Of a stretch of 64,000 nucleotides of DNA, positions 34,643-46,407 are shown piece after piece (the stretch's first letter is position 1; each line of letters starts with the position of its first letter). The notes beneath the pieces are model-generated. The model saw only the letters and a program-made list of their open reading frames with translations. It was not told the DNA's origin and made no database searches. Where the stretch lies: the NCBI GenBank assembly GCA_013368445.1, contig JAACJO010000026.1, positions 310,001 through 374,000 on the forward strand, read 5' to 3'. The translations under genes were made by a program, and so were the position numbers. The stretch is from Leucocoprinus leucothites. Taxonomy: Eukaryota > Basidiomycota > Agaricomycetes > Agaricales > Agaricaceae.

Positions 34643-35227
34643 GTGGCCGTTCCTCTAATTATTGACTTACCGGTACACGCCATCAAGCCCTCCTTTCCTG
34701 TCGAAAGCATTTCAGTCCTAGAAGCTCTCAACAGAGTGAAACAGATCCTCGGGCATCCACCACACCAAAGTGATTTACACCAGCCATTGACCCCCCTCTC
34801 TGATTTTGGAGGAGAAACACTCCTTATATCTCGGCTATCCGACTTTCCTATCTCTCATTCCTTGTTGAAGGAAGCTACGGTATTGGCTAGTCGTTGTCTT
34901 GTGGACACTGTCTTCGACATCCTCCTCCTCCTCTCCTGGTCAGCCTCCTTCGCTACTTCAATAGAGACATTCGTGTGGCATATTTGTTCCCTTGTTTGCT
35001 TGGTAGTTTCGTTGGTCTGGCTCGGTGTTGGCATTATGAAGCATCTTCGTAATACAGGTATACTGAGATTATACGATGTGATAGTTCTCTTCACCCCGTT
35101 TTCCATTCCCCTGTATTTCTTCTCGCGTATAACATTGCTTACTATTGCTTTTGCTTCACTCCGGTCACTTTCTCCTGCTGATTTTGTTGACCTCAGCTGG
35201 AATAATTACTCTCCACATATACATTAA
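34643..35227 (+). CDS. Multi-helix membrane protein, C-terminal type
   Basis: One open frame of 194 residues. Residues 80-185 hold about four hydrophobic segments (VFDILLLLSWSAS, ICSLVCLVVSLVWLGVG, LYDVIVLFTPFSIPLYFF, ITLLTIAFASL). The end, SLRSLSPADFVDLSW then NYSPHIH, resembles the conserved C-terminus of a broad fungal family of hypothetical membrane proteins with a large N-terminal part (recalled pattern, unchecked). Here no N-terminal exon is visible upstream, so this is either a short gene or the surviving end of one. Confidence 0.55.
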   Translation: MAVPLIIDLPVHAIKPSFPVESISVLEALNRVKQILGHPPHQSDLHQPLTPLSDFGGETLLISRLSDFPISHSLLKEATVLASRCLVDTVFDILLLLSWSASFATSIETFVWHICSLVCLVVSLVWLGVGIMKHLRNTGILRLYDVIVLFTPFSIPLYFFSRITLLTIAFASLRSLSPADFVDLSWNNYSPHIH

Positions 35228-35900
35228 TATAATAGTGGATAATTTGACCTTTCACTTGTTCGTAGGACGCTATGTGCTAGGAACATAGTGGGAGTATGGC
35301 TGTATACTACTTCGTTCACACCTGAAGATACTTGTACGCGAAGCTTGGTTAAACGTTCCAGGTGTTCGAGCTAGGTTCAGACAAATTTTGACCTAGCCGG
35401 TACCAAAGAGAACCTTTATACCATCACCATCAAGTTGACTGTCATGCGAATAATAATTTAATCAGACTATCGCCCCTCTGTGCCCATGTGAGTGCATACC
35501 CAAATACTTCCGGAGCATCAAACGGTTTCGCTTATTGGAATTGAAACCTACAGGTCAAGTAACATCTCGCGCGAACGAGAAACACCTTGGCCCACCCTTA
35601 ACAACGCTTCAGTTAGAATATCTACTGCACCTATAAGTGGAGGGTCTCCTCTAAGTCCACCCTGTGCTGAGGTTTTACTCCATCTGGCGAGCGTACCAAG
35701 AAAGGTACTTCAATGCGATAATTCATACTGTGTAGAGAGAAGCACGGGCCATAGCGACTCATTAAATGAGATATATCTGGATGATTACCAAATCTCAGTT
35801 ACCGCAAGAAACTCGTGAAGTAGAACGTTAATTATTTGGAGTAAGGGAGTCATGTCATACATTAGTACATAGGAGACTTAGTTATTGGCGTTGGCTACCG
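35228..35900. other. Intergenic DNA, no gene seen
   Basis: Short open frames only, none recognisable. It contains the 3' flanks of two converging genes. Confidence 0.45.
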
Positions 35901-37088
35901 TTAGAAGCTTTCCTTGTCTTGCAAGCTTGGATTCGTGCGCGGAAGCTCATCTCGGTCGATTTTGTTGATGTCGCTCAAGTCAGCGTCAGTATCTGACTCG
36001 AGTGCGGCAAGAGTTGTGCTTGACCAAGCGCGTCCTTGAAGTACACGCAAAATAATGAGCAAGGGTGCAATCGACTAGGAATTCGTGTTAATAACGGCCT
36101 GGACAGAGTTTCGGAGGCATTTTCATACCTGAGTCTGACCAAGTACAGGCAAGGCAAGATTCTGGATTGGACTATTGATGCCGTAGCTGACGACCAGTAT
36201 TATACCATTAATCGAGTAGAGAGCCGCGGATTCGATAATCATGGCCGTGACCGAAATGTATTCGGATCCGGATCCTACCCTGGAGTCGCGTAGCTGGCGT
36301 CGCATGTAAAGCAGTCGAACCACGATACAGGCCGTGATGACGACAGTCAAAGCGATTGAGATTGACCAATAGGGTATGCCAAGATTGATGCTGATCGTTG
36401 ACCACAGCGTGATACCGGGCATGCAGAGCATGATAATGAGCAGCAGCGACAGTGCTATTGACGTAGTCACTCGATAAGAATGCTTGAACAGTGAAGATTG
36501 ATGGAACGCACTGAACGACGCGAGGAACATAAGGTTGGGCAAGACCGTCCACCACCACCCAAAGCGAGCAAAGAACATCCAGAATCGGTACAACTAGGAA
36601 TTTCTCAGTCAGAAACTGATAATAGGATAGCTGATGTGCAGACTTCATACCAAAAATACATCTTGGAACCAGGTATTTATGATGTATACCACATTGCAGG
36701 TCAGACCAACGAGTCCGCCACCCATCGCAAAGTATTGGTTGGGTCCTCCTGGGAAGTTCCGGAAGTTAACGAAGGTATCTTCTCCAACCTTGATGTTCGT
36801 TCCATTTCCGATATTGCCCATGATAAACAAGAGAGTGATATACAGCATCAGGCCATAATCCCTCATGCTTTTCTTCTTGTGAATCAGAATGTGCATGCAC
36901 CAAATGAATAGCGTTAAATGAACCCCTTCAAAATTTTACGGGATTATCGTGAGCTTCCATAATACCTCCATCTCCGGTAAATATTACTCACCATATGCGA
37001 TGGCTCCGAGGAAGAGACCGTCTATGATGGTACGCTCGTTATAGAGTTCAAAGGCGGACTCGCCTGCGGGAGCGTTTGGGTTACTCAT
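35901..37088 (-). CDS. Seven-helix membrane protein, basidiomycete family
   Basis: Integral membrane protein of about 340 residues in four exons. Exon 1 starts MSNPNAPAGESAFELYNERT. Later segments include LMLYITLLFIMGNIGNGT, YIINTWFQDVFL, LYRFWMFFARFGWW, ALSLLLIIMLCMPGI, VVITACIVVRLLYMRRQL, YSINGIILVVSYG and, after the last intron, SIAPLLIILRVLQGRAW with a polar tail ending DKESF. Seven hydrophobic segments and a cytoplasmic Arg-rich loop are visible. It belongs to a common class of Agaricomycete seven-helix proteins of unknown ligand; a receptor-like role is only a guess. The gene starting at 63651 encodes a close relative. Confidence 0.83.
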
Positions 37089-38267
37089 GATGGTGCGTCA
37101 GAAACAAGGTGAGTCCAGGACCTCGGTGGGTTCATATCCTTCATCTGACCAGGCACCACCCGTTTTCCCAGTGTCTAAGTATAAACTGTAGTACCAGGGC
37201 TGGTCAGCTTGCTGTGAGTGATCTTCTAATTACTCCATGGGATTTGGAAGCAGATTGGAAGTAGCCGAAATTGATGCCGTTGTGAACGGTGTGGCTTCTG
37301 GTTCCTAGGTCAATATAGTGCTGGACGACCTGCTAATCCTGTTAATGGCGATAACAAGAGGCACTATGTTCCTTGCAAATTGACAATGCTACGCAAAACT
37401 TCCGTGAGACGCGGTGGTGGATTGGTACATGACTGAACTTTGATCTGCCATCATGATATGAGATCTCAGCGTCTGATATTCGTGTGAATTGGGTATTTCA
37501 CGCATGGTAAGCAGTATTGGCGTGAGATTTCAAATCACAGTTGTCGCCTCGAAGGAAGGAAGGACCTCTTTCTGTGGGAACCACTTCAATTATATCGGGT
37601 AGCGACCCTTCACTTCTCCCCCCCTGGCGATCAAGTACTCCAGTCTCAGTGGCTTTTAGGGAAGGGACATGGACGAGAAAAAAGAAGAGAGGCACCGTGT
37701 CACCCACAGGCATGGCCCCAGACTAGCCAGACTGTCAACCAGGTGGATGGCGCATGTTTGGGAGTTAAGTCGAGTTCCGATGGCAGGTGTCCTTGAAGGC
37801 TATTAAGGTTGAACGGGCATTTGAAGAAATAGTCCTGGCGCCATCAGTCACATGCACTAGGCCAGATACTAGTGTGCTTCCCTGGGGATAGCTGCACTGA
37901 CACAAACCGCATAAAGGACTCGTCGAGTGTTGAAAGGCTTTCAAATGGAGCCAACGAGTGCGTGGGGTTTATTCGTCGTTGATCGCCACGGCTGTCCATA
38001 AAATGGAACAAGCGCTAGGCTGCCCCGGTTTACTGATCCCTACCACCTCAACATACGCTTAATGCCAACTAGCTTTGGCTTGCGGCCGAATTATCTGCGT
38101 AACGACTGGCATAACAACCAAATCTGGCAGCTTCATAAAAGGCCAAGGCGGTATCAATAGCCACGGCGAGCCCCTAAGAGTACTGCCAGTCTGCAGGTGA
38201 GGACCCCTGTTCGGTCTTCGGCGTTCATACTTGACCCTCAATTGCATGTCAGCCACCAATATCAAGA
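37089..38267. other. Intergenic DNA, no gene seen
   Basis: Upstream region of two divergent genes. Open frames of about 60-70 codons occur but do not resemble known proteins. Confidence 0.45.
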
Positions 38268-39179
38268 ATGCATCAAGAGCATAATATTCCTTGGAACGTG
38301 TTTGCCACTAACTTCAAATATGTCCATGAGGACAAACGATCACAACAGCCCCGGCCAGCTCGCTTTGGTTATACATCCCAGGGACGCCCAACCCAGGCAT
38401 GCGAGCTAGGTCACTTGGTACGGAAAATGATCGCAATGATTCGAGAATTCTCAAAGACAGAGAGAGCGAAGTATCGCCTGCCCTCAGAGCTGGGTCCTCC
38501 AGAGGATGGAAAGCTCTTCTCGGATCATCTACGGGATAAATATCCAGACTACCTCAATTCCCAAAACCAGAAATTAGAGCTTTGGGTCGATTCTGTGCAC
38601 ATAGATTTCGGCGGAAATCCCGTATACGACACCGCGCATGGGGATCTTGCAGATGTCGTGAAGGTCTTAGTTAACGAAAATCAGATGCAGACCCTCCTCA
38701 TGCTGGCCAACCACCCTCTGGTTCCCCTTCACCGACTAAGACAGCTCAGCTGGGGGCACCACTTTGGGGTCAATCGTATCGTAGAGGCAGCCATTCCCCT
38801 TTACATTTTCTGGAATTTCATGGCGACATCTGGTGGTCTTGCGACAGGAGCACACAGGAACGATTTATGCGTGAGCTTGGTGAAGAGTATGACGATGACA
38901 ATGGACCATGAAGCACAACAAATCCCTCACTGGGAATTATACGGCGTCAAGAATTTTAATGGGGAGAAGGAAGATTTGCCTGAGGTGGACCCCGTTCGGT
39001 TGCAAGAGTATCTCAAACATCTCTTCAGCCTATTGTTCCGCTACGATATGCTCATGGCAGAGTGCGGAGTGGATACTGATTGGGAGAGTGAGATCGTGTC
39101 TTCAATTTCGTGGTATTATGGCGCAAAGACGGAAACCACGCAGGATGAGGAGGGTCAATGGAGAACTCAATTCAAGTAG
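38268..39179 (+). CDS. Unrecognised 303-residue protein
   Basis: One long intron-free frame, unusual for this intron-rich window. The sequence is soluble-looking, rich in charged and aromatic residues, and has no signal peptide, coiled coil or metal motif that I can identify. Recognisable stretches include LWVDSVHIDFGGNPVYD, LRQLSWGHHFGVNRIVE, FWNFMATSGGLATGAH and SISWYYGAKTETTQ. The composition is that of a real protein rather than chance. It sits between the seven-helix gene and the P450 cluster, so it could belong to the cluster, but nothing shows that. An upstream exon cannot be ruled out. Confidence 0.72.
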   Translation: MHQEHNIPWNVFATNFKYVHEDKRSQQPRPARFGYTSQGRPTQACELGHLVRKMIAMIREFSKTERAKYRLPSELGPPEDGKLFSDHLRDKYPDYLNSQNQKLELWVDSVHIDFGGNPVYDTAHGDLADVVKVLVNENQMQTLLMLANHPLVPLHRLRQLSWGHHFGVNRIVEAAIPLYIFWNFMATSGGLATGAHRNDLCVSLVKSMTMTMDHEAQQIPHWELYGVKNFNGEKEDLPEVDPVRLQEYLKHLFSLLFRYDMLMAECGVDTDWESEIVSSISWYYGAKTETTQDEEGQWRTQFK

Positions 39180-39557
39180 CGGGCTGGTCGCCCCAAATGG
39201 GGGGCAGCGTTGATTGGCTAGAGGCGTGAGAGCAGCCACCTGTCATGTGATCGTCCTTATATAAACGTAGCTCGAATTTTTTTTACTTCCATCGATTCTT
39301 CCAGTTTCAAAAACGCCAATGACGATAACAACTGGTGCAGAGGGATGAGCGACGCGTCTGGGGTACTTTGTACTCCATCGACTTGCGAAGCACTGATCTC
39401 GCCCGTTCGGCACCACATACCTTGTTACCTTCATAGGGACGGGCAATACTTATCTGATGGCGTCCTCCAGTTACTATTTCCATGTATCTTGTCGACATTC
39501 ACAATACATTATATTACACGGGCGTTCATTAATCCACAAGGTTCATTGTAATGGACT

Positions 39558-41738
39558 TCACTCCACTGACAGTTCCAGCCTCACTTGACTGACCAAGTCT
39601 CTTGCTTGTTCATTCCTCAACTGCACAAGACATTCATATGGTTTTGGATGACTATTGACATTTCCATCAGCTCGAGATTTGCTCAGTTACTCGCTGCAAG
39701 AACGAACCTTGTCAAACCTGAATTAAGCTCTATCTTTGGTATGATCTCCTGCCCGTCGTCCCCCTTTGCTTTCTTGACGTCGAACAGACTCAGAATAGTA
39801 GCCAGAGCCAGCCATAAGCTGACATCCGCAAGGTGCCTTCCTGGACATATCCTTTATTCAAGGAGCATCAGAAACATTCTGTTATAGAAGAGCAATCGTC
39901 TGGAAAATGCTCCTCACCGTCGTCCAAAGCCGAATTGCGCTAACGGAAGGGGCTCTTCTTGGCCGCCCTTCGATTTCGGGAGATAGCGAGATGGTTTGAA
40001 AGAGGAAGGGTCATGGTAAGTTGCCTCGTTCATCGCGATACCGCTGGGGAATATGATGAGTGAATCGGATTAGATCATTGGACTGTGACCCGAAGGCGGC
40101 GCACCGAGTGTTCGCAAAAATCAAGGACCCTTTAGGAATGAACATCCCCTTATAAACATCGTCCTCGATTACACGATGAGGGATTCCTGATATAGAAGCA
40201 ACATAAGAGAGGCTCGTAACAATCTGCGGGACACCAATCACCGAGGGGTACCGCATTCAGCCAACTATGGTCATCAGTGAGTGAGTTTTCTTTAGAGACC
40301 TTCCTGGGAGTGATTAAATTTACCGGTGCGTTTCTTGTAGAATACACTCCACAAGCGGTAATGCGTCTCGATCCTCCATCTCGGGCAGTCGTGAACCGCC
40401 TAAATGTGCATCAATCTCCTGCTGAGCACGGACCTGCCATTCTGGATACAATGTCATAGCGAGCATGAAAATGGAGAGGTTGGACCAGGTCTGTCATTGC
40501 GCTTTAATACAGCTAACGACGAAGGCGAACCACTGCCGACTCACAGTATCCGCGCCTGCGCAGTAAATCACTGCTGCCGCGCCTTTTACGGCCTCGAGCT
40601 CTTCTATATCTTCGCTATTCTCTCTGTGGAGACGGTCAAGGTGATACGAGACGAAGGAGGGTTTCGCTGTTCCCTCGGCCTGACAAATCGACTACTCAGT
40701 AGGTGGTTATTTCTCGTGTAGGGTTTGCTTGACCATCTGTCTTTGAACTTCACCAAATGGGTAGTCATATTGTCGTCGGATATAGCGGTTGAATTCTCGC
40801 GCTTTCTCTGCAAAAAAGGTCCCTGGGAACCAGGAGGGAAAATGTTGCACTATTTAGTTTGTACGAGGTCAGTTTCGATTATTAGAGGGATTGACAAACA
40901 ACCCACAGAAAGGAAATAAATCAACAGGCGTGCTGCCTGGGGGCCCACAGTGACTTAGGGCATAACCAGTATCTGCTGCGATTTGAAGATAGGGGTCGTC
41001 ATCAGAGAGAATCTCGTGCCCGTAGGCGATACTCATGATTATCGACGTCGAATAACTGTCAAATACATATGTTACTGATACCGAAATTTGAGGTCCTGCT
41101 CCACTCACCGGCGAAGCATTATCTCCCTATTTTCTGGATTATCGAGAAGGTTGAGTGCCAATCGGTGGGCTTCGCGAAGTTGTGTTGGCCGATACTGCAC
41201 GACCTTCTGCCGAGAAAGATACTGCTGCATCAGGCGCCTGTGTTTCTGAAAGGTTTTACCGTAGCCAATGAAAGTAACGTTCGGGATCCAGCCCATTCTG
41301 CAGCAGCATCGGTAATCATAATAAGTCACCATGATTTTCGCAATGTTGACACGAAACAGTGATACGCACAGATCAAAGATAGGAAAATCGGGACGATCGT
41401 TATAGTTCCAGCCTCGTTTATCCATGAGGTCAATCGCGGCTTCAGCGGTATTGAGGATGATCATCTTGCGATTGAATATGCGTAGAAGCATGACATCTCC
41501 TGCAATACACCGAGAAACTCAGGATGGAAATATGAGAGATGAAACTGAGGAGCTTGCCGTATGTCTTTGACCATTCTGCGAACTTATACTCTGGAGATTC
41601 AGGAGGAATATGTCTGAGGTGACCGATGATTGGATCTGCAGGAGGTCCAGGGGGAAATGGTAGCTTTGGTTTTTCTTTAAGCCTTCTGATCCAGAAAGCC
41701 ACAGTAGCTACTGCGATGGCCCATAAGACAGTGCTCAT
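39558..41738 (-). CDS. Cytochrome P450 (gene A of tandem trio)
   Basis: Membrane-bound haem monooxygenase. It starts MSTVLWAIAVATVAFWIRRL, a single N-terminal anchor, followed by the hinge LPFPPGPPADPIIGHL. Later segments: GDVMLLRIFNRKMIILNTAE, YGKTFQKHRRLMQQYL, FPSWFPGTFFAEKARE, and the I-helix region AVIYCAGADT, an A-G-x-D-T form of the oxygen-binding motif. The K-helix E-x-x-R is ETHR. The haem loop FGFGRR-ICPG is split by an intron between its two halves. It ends VRLELSVE. About a dozen short introns all keep frame, so it looks intact at about 510 residues. The substrate is unknown; the terpene synthase at 30922-32131 is a possible partner. Confidence 0.88.
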
Positions 41739-41744
41739 GTTGAG

Positions 41745-42330
41745 AACCTGGCAGATAGACAGGCTGGGGGTGCGCCTTTTAAATATCTCTTTCAGATGAC
41801 CGCCTTCCTATCACCGGTGCTCTCCACGCTTGTAGGCTGTCACAGTAAAATAAGGTTGGCCGGCTGAGACGTAGTTCCAAGAGGATATCCGCTGGCACCA
41901 ATGAGCAGTGTTAGTGGTTGGAACATTTATCACTGTGTTCTCGAGACTACAATTTCCACTCAGTACTTAGCTCTAGCCATGAATGCCGGCAAACTTCTTT
42001 TGAATCGAGCTCTTCGAGTCCGATTGTTGCACCGAGCTGAAATATGACGATAATGGCGACGATTTATATATGTCTATTCTGTTCTACTGCTATTAGGATA
42101 AAGCCGTCATATTTGAGCCTGGTGGAGTATAGCAAGATGATGCTGCTTCTGTCACATGCTTGAGCTATGTTAGGTCCAGCGGTATTACCGGTGGGGTCGG
42201 AACGCAACTTGGCAACACCAGAAAGGAACAAATCACCGTTGAGTCGTGAGTGAGTCCGTCTGAGCACTCGGGAATCTGAGAAGGTCGACCGAGAGGACAA
42301 TGGATATTAACATGGTTTAAGACCTTATTT
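41745..42330. repeat. P450 upstream duplicated block, copy 1
   Basis: Matches 45540-46110, the DNA upstream of P450 gene B. Matching pieces include the promoter-proximal stretch (CAGATAGACAGGCTGGGG) and a distal stretch of about 180 bases around 42165-42330. In the distal part a minus-strand frame reads GDLFLSGVAKLRSDPTGN. It shows that the upstream DNA was duplicated together with the P450 genes. Confidence 0.75.
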
Positions 42331-43314
42331 TTTCAAGCTAGGCTTCCCCTTGAGTATATTACGATGAAGAGTCGCTAACAACCAAGTGAATACAATTTTA
42401 GATTTAGTGACTGATGGAGCTTCGCAATGCTGATGCTGGGAAGATTCTTCGAAAGTCAAGCAATGGCATACATAACTGGCGTTGGCGAAGGGAAGCGTAC
42501 AAGCCGGCCCGGTTCCGTTTGAAGAAAAGACACTTGAGACTATCTTGTGGAGATATGTCACCGGCTACTCGTGAACTTCGCATCCGATGACATCTCCCAC
42601 TATCAGTCACCGGATCAAGTAATCACACCGGAGCGCCCATTACAGTACTCCACCAATTCCCCTCCACCTTCCGATCCCCGACACACCGAGCACTCTGACT
42701 CATGCAACATCTCGGAAATGATGCCGGTGGGCACTTACAGGGAATCTGATACCTTGGCACTGGACATATTCGGGTATAATCCTCTTTAATATCTCTTCAA
42801 CCTTTCTCCTTGATTTTTTTTCGCTTTCATTGAAATTTTGTTCAAAGTTTTGCATTCTATCTAGTCATAAAATCTCTCCTTCTGGTATCGCTTCGGTTTT
42901 ACATTTCATTATGGCTCTCAATATTAAATTACTGAACAAATTTCGACACTAATTTACTGATGTCTTACTTTTCTCCTTCATACGAAAATTTGTGTCATAA
43001 ATTTTTTTTAGATATCGTTGGTATATAAACTGTACAGCGGTAGTTGATCCTGAGTGAATTTTAGACCCCGTTTTCCTCCTGTTCTCGAAGATCCGAAGTC
43101 TCTAAGCAATTTCTTTATCTTTTCTACTCATTCTCTCTCTTTCTTCTCTCATCGCTCTCATTGCTTAATTTCCATCTCGATCCCTCGCTAATCATTTCGT
43201 CGACATCCTGGGTTGGTCTTGAAGCCCAGCGACTGTTGGATTCGGTCGCGTTCGCATTTTATTTTGTCTTTAACCCGTTTCTCATCTCTTCAATCTCATT
43301 ACTTCGGAGCTGGA
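42331..43314. other. Intergenic DNA between P450 genes A and B
   Basis: AT-rich, with T tracts near 42820 and 43000. No gene seen. Part of it may be the 3' flank of gene B. Confidence 0.45.
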
Positions 43315-45534
43315 TCACTCGCTCATCATTTCGACTCGGACCCGGTCGATTAATTTCCGTGCTTTGCCATTCCTTAATTGCACAACACACTTGTACGGTT
43401 TGAGGTGACTAGTAGCAGAGATAAGGCTTATGCAAACGAGTAACTGATAAGGAACGAACCTTGTCAAACCGGAGTTCAGAGCAATTCGGGGTATTATTTC
43501 TTTACCATCCGGCCCTCTAACTTTCTTGACTTCGTACAAACTCAAGATTGTAGCCATCGCCAGCCAAAGACTGACATCGGCAAGGTGACGTCCTGGGCAT
43601 ATTCTGTTATTCAATCAGCAACCGAGTTAGTTAACTGATGCGCCACAGATATATTAACTCGGCTTACCGTCGTCCAAAACCGAATTGTGCCAGAGGTTCG
43701 GGTTCTTCTTGTCCGCTCTGTGATTTCGGGAGGTAACGAGAGGGCTTGAACTTGCTGGGGTCGTGGTACACAGCATCATTCATGGAAATACCACTGTTGA
43801 ATATATTGGTAAACATTGTGTAGTAGTTCATTGGTCTTACCGGACGTTGGCGAAGACAAGAGAGCCTTTCGGAATGAGCATGCCCTTGTACACATCATCT
43901 TCAACGGTTCTGTGAGGGATACCTAAGTATGCGTGAGCGATGAGATCCTTAAATGTTGAATGGTAATGATTGCTGACCGCTTGGAACGGCGTTCAGCCAT
44001 CTGAGTAAACAAGTGAGTAACGGTTTTAAGAGAAGCTCTTGACCGCTTACCGGTGCGTCTCCTTCATAATACAATCTATGAATGGTAGTGAGTCATGATC
44101 AGTAATGTCGGGTAACCGTGATCCATCCAACAGGGCATCAATTTCCGCTTGAGCGCGAGCCTGGCATTCGGGGTAGAGTGTCATCGCGAGCAAGAAGATT
44201 GAAAGGTTCGACCATGTCTGAAATGGAATGTGATCTTTGATCCACGTTGGTACGGCACAGAAGCATTAAGACTTACTGTGTCTGCCCCTGCGCAGTAAAT
44301 GACAGCGGCCGCTCCTTTCACGTCATCGAATTCTTCCTCTGTCTCAAGCCCCTCTTGGTTCAGGCGTTCTAGATGATACGAGAGGAAGGACGGCTTCGCT
44401 GTTCCCTCAACCTAAAGGTAATTTAGTTAGTTGATACAGAAGTTTAACGAGAACCAGGCCTACCATCTGTTTCCTCACTTGGGAAAACGGGTACTCGTGT
44501 AAGGCCCGGATGTACTTGTTGAATTCTCTCGCTTTCTCGGCGAAGTATGTTCCGGGGAACCATGAAGGGAAATATTGCACTATCAATAACCACACGGATC
44601 AGGGGTGAGTTATATGCGGAGAAGATGAGAAACTGACAGATAGGGAACAGGTCAACTGGGGTACTCCCGGGCGGACCGCAGTGGGTTACTGCATGGCCAG
44701 TGTCTTCAACGATCTTGATGTAGGGATCATCATCCGATTTAATTTCATGCCCGTAAGCAATTCGAATGATAATAGCAGCTGAAAACCTTAATTCAGTTTC
44801 AGAAGTCAGAGTATTCAGTCGGTTAAACATGTATTTGGAGCTATAGCGACGAGTAATGATGGACTTACCGACGTGTCATGGCTTCATGTTCACCTGGATT
44901 GTCAAGCAGGTTCAAAGCCAACCGACGAGCTTCGCGAAGTTGGATAGGCTGGTACTGGACTACTTTCTGTTTTGAGAAGTACTGCTGAAGGAGGCGTCTG
45001 TGCTTTTGGAAACGTTTTCCGTATCCGATGAAAGTTAGCGTCGGGACCCAACCCATTCTGGCAGTGGTACCAAATGTGACTTCCCGAACTGTATCAAAGG
45101 CTACGGAGAGGCTTACATTTCGAGGACAGGAAACTCAGGCCTATCGCTATAGTTCCAGCTACGTTTTTCCATGAGGTCAATGGCAGCTTCAGCAGTGTTC
45201 AGAATGATCATGTTGCGGTTAAACACACGAAGCAACATGACATCCCCTGCATCGGGCTTAAGGCGAGGTCGAAGCAGAGAGAAAAATAGGGGGGCGGACC
45301 GTATATCCTTGACCATGTTGCGAACTGGTCTTCCGGAGCCACGGAAGGAATGTGACGTAAATGACCAAGGATAGGGTCCGCAGGCGGGCTTGGGGGAAGA
45401 GGAAGAGCTGATCTCTTCCTGTTCTTAAGCCAGACAGTTGTGACAACCAGAACGACGAGGAATACACAAATACTCATTTTGGTGAGCCAGAAAGCCGCAA
45501 CAGCGACTGCGATAACCCATAAGACAATGTCCAT
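43315..45534 (-). CDS. Cytochrome P450 (gene B of tandem trio)
   Basis: Close paralogue of gene C. Motifs: LPLPPSPPADPILGHLRHI, DVMLLRVFNRNMIILNTAE, YGKRFQKHRRLLQQYFSKQ, FPSWFPGTYFAEKAREF, AVIYCAGADT (I-helix), KETHR (K-helix), IPHRTVEDDVYKGMLIPKG, FGFGRR-ICPGRHLADVS (haem loop, split by an intron) and the end VRVEMMSE. All splice joins I followed keep frame. The N-terminus is odd. MDIVLWVIAVAVAAFWLTK, like the anchor of gene A, is followed directly by MSICVFLVVLVVTTVWLKNR, like the anchor of gene C. Translation could therefore begin at 45534 (two anchors) or at 45477 (one anchor). Confidence 0.88.
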
Positions 45535-45539
45535 GGTGA

Positions 45540-46110
45540 GAATCCGGCAAATAGACAGGCTGGGGATGCGCCTCTTAAATATCTTTTTCAGATGGCCGCC
45601 CTCCTATATCCGGTGCTCTCCACGCTTGTATTTTGTTACTACAGAATGGGGTTGGCGGCCTAGCCATAGCTCCGAGAGAATACCCACTGGAACCAACAAC
45701 CAGTGGTAGTAGTAGAGTGCGTTCTCGAGACTACAGTCTTCACTCAGTGCTCAGCGCTCAGCGCTCAACTCTCGCAATGAATGCTGGCAAACTTGTTTTG
45801 AGTCGAGTCTTCGGGTCCGATTATCGCCGCCTCGGAGCTCGGATTTGACTATGACGACAGCATTTGTAGACGTATAGTCTGTTCTACTTCTAGGTCAGAG
45901 CTGGTATATTTGAGGATTGGGATGGCAAAGAAGTTTCTCTTGTCACACGCTTGGCCCATGTCAGGTTCAGCCGCGTTACCGGTGGAGTCGGAACGCAACT
46001 TGGCAACACCGGAAAGGAATAAGTCACCCCGTGAGCCGTGAGTGAGTCCATCTGAGCAGTCGAGGGTATGGGAAGCTCGACAGAGGGGCGACAGATATTG
46101 ACGTGGTTTT
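45540..46110. repeat. P450 upstream duplicated block, copy 2
   Basis: Counterpart of 41745-42330, lying upstream of P450 gene B. The minus-strand frame reads GDLFLSGVAKLRSDSTGN. Base differences from copy 1 within this frame fall mainly at third codon positions. Confidence 0.75.
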
Positions 46111-46407
46111 AATACCCTATTTCTCAAACTGGGCTTCCGCTTATATTACGATAAGAGCCCTCTTCGGGTCACCAGTACCCATATGAATACAAATTTAGAT
46201 CGAAGTGCTGCTGGAGCCTCGTGATGCTGATGCTGGGAATTTTTTTTGAGAAGCATAGAATGGCATACATGTCTTTTAGATAATTGGTGTAAATAAAGAG
46301 AGGCATTACATGATTCATTTGACACGAATTACAAAGTTCTACCGAAACCCTGCCCAGGTGAAAAAGTCACTATGACTATATTCTTATCTCGTTGCTTTTG
46401 AGCTAGA

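Noticed and set aside
43160..43403. Plus-strand 80-codon frame at the P450 gene B 3' end
   Set aside because: It overlaps the last coding exon of gene B on the other strand and is its shadow.
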